64,000 bases of DNA from Bartonella sp. B1099. Its GTDB lineage: Bacteria > Pseudomonadota > Alphaproteobacteria > Rhizobiales > Rhizobiaceae. The notes beneath the pieces were generated by a model that worked only from the letters and a program-made list of their open reading frames with translations, searched no databases and was not told the origin of the DNA. Position numbers and translations under genes: made by a program. Shown piece after piece: positions 1 to 10,183 of this stretch. Position 1 is the first letter of the stretch. Each line of letters opens with the position of its first letter. The stretch covers positions 186,001 through 250,000 of the forward strand of contig NZ_CALYLN010000001.1 of NCBI RefSeq assembly GCF_944801835.1. Reading direction: 5' to 3'.

Positions 1-1073
1 GTGGTACGATTGTCATATCCCCACCGCAAATTAACAGGGGCCGAATTATCAGGAACAAGACGTCGATAAGAATTCACATAAGGCGCGAGCATTACAAGAA
101 CCCCTGGCATATGTTTTTGCAATCCACCAATAAAATGGCGAAAACAAATACTTTCTCCATCATCTTCATGCGTAAAAATATTCATACCTGTCTTCTTATT
201 AACGACTGATTGGTGAATATGCATCGCAGAACCCGGCTGCCCTTGAATGGGCTTGGCCATAAAAGTTGCATACATATTATGTTTCAGTGCTGCTTCACGA
301 ATTGTGCGTTTGAACATAAAAACTTGATCAGCCAATTCAATTGGATCACCATGGCGTAAATTGATTTCAAACTGACCTGCCCCCTCTTCGTGAATAAGTG
401 TATCAATCTCCAATCCTTGTGCTTCCGAAAAATGATAAATATCATCAATGAACTCATCAAACTCGTTCACACCGGCAATCGAATAGCCCTGTCCCCCACC
501 AATTGAACGTCCAGAACGACCAACTGGAGGAACTAAAGGATAATCAGGATCAGGATTTTTTTCTACTAAATAAAACTCAATTTCTGGTGAAACAACCGGC
601 TTTAGATCCATTTGCGTATAAAAATTGACTACTTTTCGCAAAACATTTCGTGGTGTATAAGCGACAACCTGTCCACTTTGATATACAAGATCACAAATCA
701 CCTGTGCTGTGGGAGCATCTTCCCATGGCACAATGCTTAGCGTAGACAAATCAGGCTCAAGACGCAGATCACCATCGGTTTTAGGATATTCAAAGCCATG
801 ACCATCTTCAGGATAATCTCCTGAAATTGTTGTCATAAAAACCGCTGAAGGCAATGCTAATGATGTTTCCGATGTAAATTTTTTAGAAAGCATCATCTTG
901 CCACGCGGCACCCCTGCTTGATCAGGCGTGATACACTCAATATCCTCTACCTTACGAAAAGCCAGCCATTGTAAAACTTGTTCCCAATTTTTTACACCCC
1001 TTAAATTTTTAAGGAAATGAGCGACAGGCTTAGAACCCTTACTTTTTATTTGTTTACCATTCTTCACAGCCAT
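1..1073 (-). CDS. glutamine synthetase family protein (3' end outside window)
   Basis: The reading frame starts at ATG 1073 and runs off the left edge after about 357 codons, so the C-terminal part is not visible. It reads as a glutamine synthetase fold enzyme (ATP-dependent ligation of ammonia or an amine to glutamate). The N-terminal beta-grasp part (IECITPDQAGVPRGKMM) is followed by a catalytic-domain segment with the metal-binding PEIEFYL motif, the nucleotide-loop motif MHIHQS and an NSYRRLVP motif near the edge. The N-terminal layout looks more like the GlnA-paralogue/PuuA-type group than the housekeeping GlnA, so the substrate is uncertain. No disruption is seen in the visible part. 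Confidence 0.88.
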   Translation of the reverse strand, partial: MAVKNGKQIKSKGSKPVAHFLKNLRGVKNWEQVLQWLAFRKVEDIECITPDQAGVPRGKMMLSKKFTSETSLALPSAVFMTTISGDYPEDGHGFEYPKTDGDLRLEPDLSTLSIVPWEDAPTAQVICDLVYQSGQVVAYTPRNVLRKVVNFYTQMDLKPVVSPEIEFYLVEKNPDPDYPLVPPVGRSGRSIGGGQGYSIAGVNEFDEFIDDIYHFSEAQGLEIDTLIHEEGAGQFEINLRHGDPIELADQVFMFKRTIREAALKHNMYATFMAKPIQGQPGSAMHIHQSVVNKKTGMNIFTHEDDGESICFRHFIGGLQKHMPGVLVMLAPYVNSYRRLVPDNSAPVNLRWGYDNRT

Positions 1074-1727
1074 AACATATCAACTTTAAAAATAATCAAG
1101 TCCTATTCTTATTATATCAGACTTATATCAGCCATGTATGAATGACACGAAAAAAACTTATCAACGAATATTTTTAAAGACTGCTACAAAATTCATCAAG
1201 GTAAGAGAACCTTACACTCAATAAGCTATCCTATCAATTATAGTGCAAAATTGGTACTGCACGCGATACATCGCGCGCTAACGTTCTGTTAATAAAAAAT
1301 AAAAGCTCTAAAGCCATTCTGGCAAGCAATAATCGTATAAAATCTCATATGGATACTCAACGTAATTATTACATCTCTACTCTTAATGACCACAAAGAAG
1401 CGATCCGCACACCGCCCCTTCTGCCACCTCAATCTATACAGCAAAATACCCAACGTCTCATTAACTACGCCTTACCGCAACTCCGATAAACGCTTGAAAC
1501 AACTAGAAGCAGTCAGCATTCGTGGGCAGCTGAACGAAAGACGAATTTCCTATTCTGCTAACAAATCTAGCTTGATTTAGAGCACTAGCCCTCTCAATAA
1601 TTTTTTTCCCCTCTCCAGATGCGTTGCACATATGACTTCTTATCTGCGTGGCTGAATCTTATTTAGCACAGATAATTTACCTCATCGGTACAAACCCACG
1701 CAGTATATCAAGAAATAATTTTTTTAG
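1074..1727. other. intergenic, no supported gene
   Basis: AT-rich spacer between the glutamine synthetase gene and the decayed decarboxylase gene. A 64-codon plus-strand frame here has no ribosome-binding site and no recognisable composition. No hairpin terminator with a T-run was found by eye. Confidence 0.5.
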
Positions 1728-3497
1728 CTAATCACACATTATAAAGCTATAAATATTCTGATCATGAAAAACCCCGTTCAACAATTCAGATTTTCTCAAT
1801 CTGCCTTCAAGCTCAAAGCCACAGCACTGCGCTACTGCGTTGCTTCTCTGATTGTCTACTGAGCATTTTATGACAAATCTTTTTATTTTGCCAGACTTCA
1901 AATAAGACTGCATCAAAGCTTTCACAGACTTAGTGATAATCCCTTTTCCTTGAAGTTTTAAATCAAGCCAATAGCCGATATAAGCGGTCTTATTACCACT
2001 ATCAATCCTATTGAAAAAAAGTAACCCCACTGGAACTTCATCAAACAAAATAGCATATGTTTTTCCCTCATTCTTCTGATGTTGCAAAAAGCAAATGTCA
2101 AGAAAAATAGCTTCATCATGTTCATTCATAACATAACGTGGCCAAGCCATATATTGATTGAATTCCTTTCTATTACGATCTATGATATTAAAAAGTTCGG
2201 AAGCATATCTCGAGGATGCAGGTGCGAGTTGGATATTTTTATCCACACTAATAGCTTCCTCTGCATGCAATAAATCCACTCGCCCAGCTGGTAAGGCATT
2301 TTCTGCAAGCCTAGCTGTTACAATTTCTTTTTTGTATAAAGCGTATATGGGAGGTTTAAGACGCGTCCATTCATTAGCAGTTTGTAAATCATAAGAACCG
2401 CAACCGCGAATAATAAACAACTGATCTTTGCCCAAACCATAATCTGCCTTGGGAAAAAGGTAATCATTTTCAAAACAGTTAAAACCTGCTAATATCTGAT
2501 CATGTTTACCACAAGCGCTTTTTTTCTCTTCTAACGGTACAAGCGAATGATGCCAAACACGCCAAGAAGGTATCCAGTTAATGTCAAGATTTGTCTGTAT
2601 GATATCAACCTTACCGCGCTTTTTAATACTCACAGTTCTCCCTACAGCATAACAATGATCTTCGCTGATATACCTACTAGGCTCAAAAACCAATTTCCAT
2701 CTAGCAGGTAAAGTGGGGTCTTGTTCAGATAAAACATTAAAAATTCCTTGGAAAAACTCCCGTGATTTCGTAACCGTAACTTCAGCATCTTCTGAGAAGG
2801 AGTCTGCTGGAAATCCGCTCCCCATATCAAGATACCCTCCCTTAGGCATATTTTTTAAAAGGAAGGGAAGCCAATCACGCAAGTTCTCAATAACTCGTGC
2901 CGGACTTTCCAGATTCGAACCGATATGAAGATGAAAGCCCTTAAGATAAACATTCTTGCAAGATTGCAGTAAAGGAACGATTTCTTCCTCAAATTCTTCC
3001 ACTGTCACTCCAAAACGAGAACGCTGGCTATCTTTGTAAAAATACGACAATCTTAAACCCAGACCTACTACGCGATCAGTACCAGAAACTAGATCAATTA
3101 TGGACTTGAGTTCGTGCGGACTGTCGACATGAATCAGTGCATTTTCAGCAATCCCTTGAAAAAGATCGTTGAGAGATTTATAAGATCCATCCAATATAAT
3201 CCTATCGCCAGTAAAACCAGCCTTTAAAGCTAGCTGAAGCTCATCTGCCGAACATACTTCTGCACTGAGTCCATGCTCAGCGATTAGTCGCAACAGCAAA
3301 CCTAACGAGCATGATTTAACCGAAACAGTGATAACTGCGTTCAGAAAATATTGCTGTCAGATCGCTTGCAAATGCAAAACCCATTTCAGTGCAGAATCAA
3401 CATCGAATATAAAAAACGGCTCGTCGCCATAAGGCTGGCGTCCACGCAGTCGTTTAGCTGCCGTGATGATATTTTGAGCTATTATTTTTTGCGCCAT
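1728..3497 (-). pseudogene. PLP-dependent decarboxylase (DapDC/ODC type IV-like)-GNAT fusion, one internal UGA
   Basis: A frame from ATG 3497 to the stop at 1728 spans 590 codons and is broken by one in-frame TGA at 3359-3357 (codon 47). Upstream of it is a typical alanine-racemase-fold start (PYGDEPFFIFDVDSAL). Downstream the frame continues at once with the segment carrying the likely PLP lysine (VSVKSCS), then HLHIGSN and LDMGSGFPAD motifs of the barrel. The last ~150 residues are a GNAT acetyltransferase domain with the acetyl-CoA loop LQGKGI. Such enzymes decarboxylate a basic amino acid and the GNAT part would acylate an amine. The ATG overlaps the methyltransferase stop by 16 nt, so the two were translationally coupled. 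A TTG at 3299 could reinitiate, but that product would lack the PLP lysine. Recoding or a sequencing error is not excluded. Confidence 0.8.
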
Positions 3498-4285
3498 AAC
3501 TGTATCGTAACTCCCTGATAATCTCGTTGAGCATTAAGAGAAACACGGATAGCAAAATATCGCTCATAAAATGCATCCTGCATATTTTCCTCAAGCTGAC
3601 AAGTGACCTTATTTTCAATTCTAATATATCTACGAAGATTTTCTTTAAGCTCATCATAGGATCGGGACGATAATTCATAATTTTTTCTCGATCCTGTTCC
3701 AATCCTGCTTTGCCAAAAAAGTCACGCCAATAATGCAGCGTCCAAGCAGAATTAAGTTTGAACCCTATGGCGCTATAAATGTCAGTAATAATTTTATCGC
3801 TAGACATCCTTCTATCGTAAAAATTTGAAGTACAAAGAACACCTTCTACTTTCAAAACACGACTAACCTCAGACAGCGCTTGTTCCCTTGCTTGAATAAA
3901 TGCAAAATTACATCCACCAAGTACATGAGTAAACGTTTCTGCATAAAAAGGAAGGCTACAGACATCAGGAACTTGATAGCGTAAAGATCATCCTCTGCAA
4001 GCTTAGCTGCCGACTCACGGGCAATAATGATTGCTACTTCAGATATATCAATATCCTCTGCAGAAGATATAGTTTTTTTCAAAACAATAACGCGAACTGT
4101 AACCAGTAGAGCAGGCAAGATCCAACAACACAGACTCGCGGTGAATGCTAGCATGCGATCCAATAATCAACAGTATAATTACCACTGGGCAGCGTATTAT
4201 CCTGTTTCATCAGCGCCACAAAATCAGGATAACTCATCGAACAAACGTCTTCAAACTTCGCAAATGTATCACTAAGCTCCATCAT
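3482..4285 (-). pseudogene. class I SAM-dependent methyltransferase, multiply frameshifted
   Basis: The gene starts at ATG 4285 behind a perfect Shine-Dalgarno (TAAGGAGGAA, 4291-4300) and ends at TAA 3484-3482. Reading across frames recovers a methyltransferase of about 265 residues: an N-terminus with SYPDFVALMKQDNTLPSG, an in-frame stop near 4153, then motif I (LDLACSTGYSSR) in another frame, and later HYWRDFFGKAG. After a frameshift at an A6 tract near 3683 comes a C-terminal segment with SYDELKENLRRYI and TIQLWRKK. Several shifts mean it is certainly inactive. It lies between a Res remnant and the decarboxylase-GNAT gene in one minus-strand series. The family methylates small molecules; the substrate cannot be told. 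Confidence 0.8.
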
Positions 4286-4321
4286 ATAATTTCCTCCTTA
4301 TAGGGATTTCTTTAAAACGGA

Positions 4322-4720
4322 TCTCCAGCGCAAAGTAAAGCTTTTGTTCTCCCTCGCGCTCTAAAAACACCGCCAAATCAGGCGTGTAAGGTCCTATGAG
4401 CGGCACAATTTTAAAGCTCCTTGGCAATTTAAAAAATAATTTTACTTCGGGAGCATTATCATTGATTTTGCACAAATTCTTTTTCAATATTACTCTTAAT
4501 AAACCACATGATCATACACACTTTTCTCACTCGTCACAGCGGTCCGTTCTAAATTCGCCAAAAGTTTGCTACTTGCAAAACATTCTTGCACGCTATAGTT
4601 TTAGCCAGCTAGTTTTAAATATTTAATACCATCAATAGTAAAATTAACATGCGCTTTATTGAGGATTTCCTCCACGCACTCCAAAGAAGCTTGCATTTTT
4701 TTTGCAAAATCTAATATGCG
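4322..4720 (-). pseudogene. type III restriction enzyme Res subunit remnant, copy 1
   Basis: Minus-strand translation in shifting frames gives segments typical of the Res C-terminal half: NFTIDGIKYLK (about 4640-4620), KSVYDHVVY (about 4530), IEKEFVQN, then FFKLPRSFKI and GPYTPDLAVFLE with KLYFALE. This is the start of the PD-(D/E)xK nuclease domain. Homology to copy 2 (6527-6940) stops inside the catalytic motif: copy 2 reads VLETKG where this copy reads ALEIRF and runs into the methyltransferase start. The fragment contains stops and frameshifts, so it is non-functional. The Res family is the ATP-dependent cleavage subunit of type III restriction-modification; no Mod gene is visible. Confidence 0.7.
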
Positions 4721-4729
4721 CCCACTCTA

Positions 4730-4957
4730 TTAGCAAAACATCAATATCATAAACCTCTTGATATGTTCGCTCCGATATTTCTGGTTAATAGCAGCACAAC
4801 CATTTGGCACATTCAAATCGGTAAGCATCTCTCCTAAAAACGATGGACAGCTATCAATTTCGACGAAATCCATATAAGATGACCCACACACTATTTTTTC
4901 CTGTGTCTTTATGTAAGTCATAGGCAAGGCACTCTTCAACTGTATCTTCACCCTCAA
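4730..4957 (-). pseudogene. unidentified short reading frame downstream of the MFS gene
   Basis: A 75-codon frame starts with TTG at 4957, overlapping the TGA of the MFS gene (4956-4954), an arrangement expected for a coupled downstream gene. The product (SALPMTYIKTQEKIVCGSS near the start, SFLGEMLTDLNVPNG in the middle) matches nothing I recognise. It stops where the Res remnant begins, so it is probably the surviving 5' part of a gene lost when the Res segment was joined. It could also be chance coding. Confidence 0.3.
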
Positions 4958-6215
4958 ACCTCCTCGTCTTTTATTAACTTTTTATCAGTACAAAGCCAGG
5001 CCCAATTTAGCGGGATAACGAAACATATACAAAGCAAGGAAAATGAAAAAGCTGCTTCTATACAAACATTACTCGCCAACCAACCAATCAGCACAAGCGC
5101 TAAAATACCAAAAATACGCGCAAGAAAACTAACAATGGATAAAACCGTATTCGCATTCTTTTGTTGAATATGTTTAAAAAATTCTGCTTCAAACTGTGTT
5201 ACAGGGACAGAAAAAAACTGTGAAATATGGTGAATAAAATAATGGGGGCCCAACTGTTTGCAACAAGAAGCAGAGCAAGCATAACAACAGCACTCAAAAT
5301 TAGCGAGCACAAAGTTATCGCCATAGGAGCATATTTTTGCATAAGATATTTAATGACAAAGCGATTAAATAAGTACTTGACAAAACTATAAGACACAAAA
5401 CACAGGCCAAGAATAAGAATTTTAGTCTTTCCTGTTGCATTGTCTAATACGCCTGTTTGCCCTAAAATAAAAGGTTGCCAAAAATGAAATACTAGCTGCA
5501 ATGCAGCAACAATAAAACCACATATCACTATATAATATAACCCGATTTTTGAGGTAATTAAATAAGTAAAAGCTTCTGTTGCATGCAACAAAGAACCCAA
5601 GTCTCTTGGCTGACGACTCCAAACGGATGCAATCCCTATCCCCGTCACCCGACTAAACCAGAATACCAGCACGAGAAACCCGAAAGAACAAAAATAATAT
5701 GCCGACTGATAATTATCCATACACAAAACAATAAGAACACCTAGTGCACCAGCAACCATATTCATGAATGCTATCAGTTCCCGCTTATAGGCGTTTGTTT
5801 GGTGGTAGATCAAACTACCCTTATAACCACTGCCGTCGATTAAGCCTTTAATCCATGCGCTATCAGCGCCAGAACATAAAGCAAAGGCTAAAGCATAAAT
5901 AATTTCTGCCAGAATTAAGACAGAAAGATTAGGCGCGTAGGTACATAAAAAGAAGAAGAGCGAAAAAAAGAAACATGATAAGATAACATTTTGTTTAACG
6001 CCGATTTTATCTCCTAAAATCCCACAAAGCACTTCAAAAATACAAATAGCCACGCTAAACACAATTTGCAATAAAGCGAGCTGTGTTATACTAATGCCCA
6101 TAGACAATAGAAAAAAGGCATGGAAGGAACCCGTAATCAGCCGAACCCCGCTCATTGCCGCACAGCCATACAGCAACTTTTTAACTTCATAATCTATCGT
6201 CATTAATATGTCCAA
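4954..6215 (-). pseudogene. MFS transporter, single frameshift in a T7 tract
   Basis: From ATG 6215 a hydrophobic protein with repeated membrane segments runs 338 residues. It has the MFS loop 2-3 signature region (GILGDKIGVKQN), then goes out of frame at a run of seven T (minus strand) around 5208-5214 and ends in HSFFLSL. The second frame carries on exactly at that point (QFFSVPVTQFEAEFF) through two more membrane segments to TGA 4956-4954. One extra T would restore a ~420-residue, 12-segment major facilitator protein. The family exports or imports small molecules across the inner membrane. Position with a decarboxylase-GNAT and a methyltransferase suggests export of their product. A natural frameshift, slippage or assembly error are all possible. 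Confidence 0.8.
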
Positions 6216-6526
6216 AAGCTGTAAAGCTGGCAGCTTTTTTGCAAGCAGTTTTATATATTTTAAAACCTCAATTCAAAAGAGCGCCTCGAGCAACCATTTT
6301 CTACTCACTTGCTCGGACTTTGAACGTAGCAACACCAAGCCGCTTAATTTTTTTCAGTGGTTTATATATCTCTTTAGTTTTCATAACTTTACCTTCTGTA
6401 TTAAATGAAAACAATTAAATTTAATATGAGGTGTACATTATTATAGCTAGCTTTTGTCAACTTATTATCTTGATATAAAAAGCTTTGCTCTTCGCCCACA
6501 CCCACGTTAAATATTTCATACACCAA
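6216..6526. other. intergenic upstream of the MFS gene
   Basis: About 310 bases of AT-rich DNA between the MFS start and the 3' end of Res remnant copy 2. It should hold the promoter of the decayed operon, but no confident -35/-10 pair was identified. Confidence 0.4.
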
Positions 6527-6940
6527 TCATTCTGCAACAACCACCACAATGCTTGGAAACTTATGCGCCCCTGCGGATAAAGTACGCTTATATTCACGCC
6601 AATTTTTCACTGGCTGGTCATTAAAAGCAACGCTCGTTTGCAGTGCATAAAAATGCGCTTTGCCGCATTTAATCTTCAGCATTTCTTTAAGGCACAAATT
6701 AAACTGGCTGTCTGCCCCTTTTGTCTCCAGCACAAAATAAAGCTTTTGTTTGCCATCACACTCTAAAAATACCGTCCAATCAGGTGTATAAGAACCAATG
6801 GGAGTTTTTATTTTAAAACTTCTTGGCAATTAAAAAATAATCTTACATCAAGGGCATTATCGAGGTTTTGCACAAACTCTTTCTCAATACGGCTCTCACA
6901 AATCACATGATCATAAACACTTTTCTCGTTGACCACTGCC
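6527..6940 (-). pseudogene. type III restriction enzyme Res subunit remnant, copy 2 with intact 3' end
   Basis: A 100-codon frame (6829-6527) gives the C-terminal nuclease domain of a Res subunit: PRSFKIKTPIGSYTPDW, the catalytic-type pair PDW...VLETKG, and KIKCGKAHFYAL. The sequence upstream (6935-6830) in another frame reads NEKSVYDHVICESRIEKEF, so a frameshift at about 6835 separates the halves. About 190 bp (6739-6930) is a direct repeat of 4322-4510. Only the last ~140 codons of a normally ~900-1000-residue protein survive, so it is inactive. Confidence 0.75.
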
Positions 6941-7715
6941 GGCTATATGATCGCCTTTTATGTCCTCATTTTACAGATGTGGAATCAACTTTATTACGCT
7001 GCGCACATTCAGCGATTATTTTATCATCTGCTTGAGAGCCAAAAAACATGCAGCGGCTTCAATAATAAGGCCAGCTACTCAATCAATCTACACGAAAATA
7101 CATGTGTAAGCGAATTCGCCTATGAAATACTGTATCCAAACCCATCCATAGGGTATTCCTTTTAAAAATTGCACCTATGACTTATCATAATAACAATCTC
7201 AAAATACATATTTAGTCTTTGTCTGAAATAACTCAATTTCGGATTGATGAAAACGAAAACGTACTGCGATACTCACATCATCCAACCCTAATAACCAAAC
7301 ACAAGTGAGCCAACATTCTTATACCACCAACGACTAACTAACCGTATTTTCTATCATTTTTTATCATATTTTCTACCCTTAGTATTTAAAAATCTATACA
7401 TTTCAGCAATAAGCTGCTCGCAGCAAACCCGTGCATCTTCGCTGCTAACGCTCTACAACCTTCATCCTCAAACGCAAAAACATCAACCAAAGAAACTTGA
7501 CATTGCAATGCATATTCATAAAGCATACTGTAGCTTGTCAGCAGGTTTTGTATATTTTGACACCAGGTTTTGTACCAATTTATTTTGTTTCACATGATTT
7601 TTAAGGGGTTCTCAAAGGGTCTTCACAGACCTTTCAAAGGGTGTTTTAAGATTCGTCATTTTTTGTGAGAATCTATGGAATTTTGCTTCTCAATCATCGG
7701 ATCATTATTTTGAGC
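6941..7715. other. intergenic, decayed; short direct repeats
   Basis: No supported gene. It holds two copies of a CAGGTTTTGTA motif (about 7546 and 7563) and two copies of TCAAAGGGT (about 7611 and 7636) downstream of dnaB. The left part may be further eroded Res or other coding DNA but no family was recognised. Confidence 0.4.
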
Positions 7716-9206
7716 TCAAGCGGATATTTCTGGAAAGTTGTCGTTATCCGTTAGGTCACTAAAGCATGTAAAGTCAGATTGGAAAGCCAAAGGGATGATT
7801 CCTGTTGGTCCATGGCGTTGCTTGGCTATGATAACCTCAGCTTTGCCCTTAACTTGCTCCATTGCTTCTTTCCATTTGTGATATTCAACACTGCCTTCTT
7901 TTTGTTTTTCATTGTTGAGATAATATTCTTCACGATAAACAAACAACACAATATCGGCATCTTGCTCGATTGAACCTGATTCACGTAAATCGGAGAGTTG
8001 TGGACGTTTATCTGTTCTATTTTCAACTTGTCGCGATAATTGCGAAAGCGCAATGATGGGAATATTGAGTTCCTTTGCAAGCGCTTTAAGACCCATAGTA
8101 ATGACCGTAATCTCTTGAACGCGGTTTTCAGAAGAACGCTTTGAACCGCTTGTCATCAATTGAATATAATCAATGATCAAAACATCTAGACCATGTTGTC
8201 GTTTAAGACGCCTTGCACGCGCGGCTAGTTGTGCAAGAGATACAGCTCCCGTTTGATCGATATAAAGAGGAATGGTTTGAAGGGAACGCATAGCATGAAT
8301 GATATTGGTAAATTGATCATCAGAAAGATTACCCCGTCGAATATCAGAAGAAGAAACCTTTGTTTGTTCTGAGATAATACGGGTTGCAAGCTGTTCTGTT
8401 GACATTTCAAGGGAGAAGAAACCGACAATCCCCCCTTCACTGGCTTGGCTATCATCATGATTCTTGCAAGCATTGGCAATATTAAAGGCAATATTGGTTG
8501 CAAGGGACGTTTTACCCATCCCAGGGCGCCCTGCTAGGATAATCAAATCAGATGGTTGCAACCCGCCCATTTTTTCATCAAGAGTTTTAATATGGGTTGC
8601 CATGCCAGAGAGCTGTGAGGAACGCTGTTTTGCAGCACTTGCCATGTTAATGGCTTTTACAATAGCTCTATCAAAGTTTTCAAAACCCCCTCCATATTTG
8701 CCTTTCTCTGCCAATGCAAACAACTGATTTTCAATCGCTTCAATTTGTTGCGAAGGGGTAAGTTCTAGAGGAGAATCAAAAGAACTATTCACAATTTGAG
8801 TGCCAAGGTTAATTAAAGAACGCCGAATAAACAGATCATAAATAACCTGTCCATAATCTTGAGTATTGATGATTGTGACAGCTTCTTTGGCTAAACGAAC
8901 AACATACTGGTATACAGTGATATCTCCAATTTTCTCATCATTTGCAATAAAGGGCTTCATGGTAATGGGGTCTGCAACTTTTCCCTTTTGAACAATTTGT
9001 AAGATGATATCAAAAAGCCTTTGATGGAAGGCTTCAAAAAAATGTTCTGGTTTGAGAAAATCAGAAACGCTCTCAAGAGCATCATTATTGATCATGATGG
9101 CCCCGAGCAACGCTTGTTCTGCTTCAATATTATGGGGAAGTTGCCGAAAAGAAGGGGCAAAAGTATCTCTTGGGTTTTCTATTTCTAACACGTTTAATTT
9201 TCTCAT
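7716..9206 (-). CDS. dnaB: replicative DNA helicase DnaB
   Basis: The 496-residue product has the two-domain DnaB layout. The N-terminal helical domain begins with RQLPHNIEAEQALLGAI. The RecA-like ATPase domain has Walker A GRPGMGKTS near residue 228, FFSLEMS, Walker B LIIDYIQLM, and the sensor-like PQLSDLRESGSIEQDAD. Length is normal. It is the ring helicase that unwinds DNA ahead of the replisome. Oddly, its ATG overlaps the TGA of the phage tail gene D (ATGA), so it sits as the last gene of a tail cassette instead of next to rplI or alr as is common for the housekeeping gene. It may be a phage-carried or duplicated copy, or the chromosomal dnaB beside a phage remnant. Confidence 0.93.
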   Translation of the reverse strand: MRKLNVLEIENPRDTFAPSFRQLPHNIEAEQALLGAIMINNDALESVSDFLKPEHFFEAFHQRLFDIILQIVQKGKVADPITMKPFIANDEKIGDITVYQYVVRLAKEAVTIINTQDYGQVIYDLFIRRSLINLGTQIVNSSFDSPLELTPSQQIEAIENQLFALAEKGKYGGGFENFDRAIVKAINMASAAKQRSSQLSGMATHIKTLDEKMGGLQPSDLIILAGRPGMGKTSLATNIAFNIANACKNHDDSQASEGGIVGFFSLEMSTEQLATRIISEQTKVSSSDIRRGNLSDDQFTNIIHAMRSLQTIPLYIDQTGAVSLAQLAARARRLKRQHGLDVLIIDYIQLMTSGSKRSSENRVQEITVITMGLKALAKELNIPIIALSQLSRQVENRTDKRPQLSDLRESGSIEQDADIVLFVYREEYYLNNEKQKEGSVEYHKWKEAMEQVKGKAEVIIAKQRHGPTGIIPLAFQSDFTCFSDLTDNDNFPEISA

Positions 9207-10183
9207 GCCTCTTTTCCTTGATTTGGCGCTTCTAGGGTTATTTCTGTGGTATAGCCGCTTTGCTTTTCATAGCGGTGAGTCACGGTTGCGGCTTTCCATG
9301 GTCCATTGATTTGCATACGAAATCCTTGGAGGAGAAGGGGTTGATCGGCCATGACTTCGGGGCGTCCCGCAAGGGTCAAAGAACCACTGCCCACAGCACG
9401 ACACAGCCTGTCTGATTCTGATGCAGCAGCAGCTTGTGCTTCTTCTTTACAAGTGTAACAACCACGCAGACGACGCACAGGACCGCTAAAACCTGTCTGA
9501 TGCTTGACTTGGCATTGCTGCCCTTGTGAGCGATCAAAATAAGCAGCTTCAATGATGCCATATTGGGTGCGTGGCTCGAGGGTAAATTCCCAGTTGGAAC
9601 AGTCGTGTTTATGGATGTCGAGTGCTGGTAAGTTATCGCCGCTTAAAAATAAAAACTTATTGTCTTTGATCAAAAAACGTGCCTGCATCCGATCAGCAAG
9701 GCGGGTTAAAAAATCAATCGCCGATTGATCGGTACGAATCGCATAAGGCAAGGTTTGTTTGGTAAATTGTGGACTGACCTTTGCTTGATAACCATGACGT
9801 TTGGCAAGGCTCTCAACAATCTCAGCAATGGTTTTGTGGTCAAAATGTTCGCTCACCTGTTCTTTGATCTCCGCACGCATGGAAGCGCTTTTGCCACAAA
9901 GGCGCAAAATCTCTCCATCACTGCCCCCACAACTGATCACCGATTCCACAACAAAACGCCCCATAAAGGCACGGATGCTGTCCTCATAACCAAAGGTGAC
10001 ATGGAGCGCACTGTTACTGGAGGGAATCTATAAATCATTGCCGCTATCATCAAACTCTGCTTCAAATGTATCGGCTTCATTACCGGCATGATCTGTGATA
10101 GTTGCGGTTAAAAGACGCTGGTAAAAAACCTCATGAACAGGTTTGTCTCCCACCTTAACCACAATAAAAGGGTGTGTGCGCAT
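9203..10183 (-). pseudogene. phage late control gene D / tail protein D with an in-frame amber codon
   Basis: Starting at ATG 10183, which overlaps the TAA of gene X (TAATG), the frame runs 327 codons to the TGA at 9203. It is interrupted only by TAG at 10030-10028 (codon 52). Both sides match a P2 gpD-like baseplate hub protein: HPFIVVKVGDKPV before the stop; AIRTDQSAIDFLTRLADRM and FLFLSGDNLPALD after it. The 253-codon piece from ATG 9964 could be made alone but would lack the first ~73 residues. Size fits the family, so the stop looks recent, or is suppressed. Partners are gpU and gpX just upstream. Confidence 0.82.

Noticed and set aside
4730-4957. Idea that this piece is part of an IucA/IucC siderophore synthetase
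   Set aside because: The gene context would fit a siderophore pathway, but the residues do not show a convincing family motif.
6929-7165. 78-codon plus-strand reading frame
   Set aside because: It lies antisense to and beyond the Res remnant, has no ribosome-binding site and no recognisable family.
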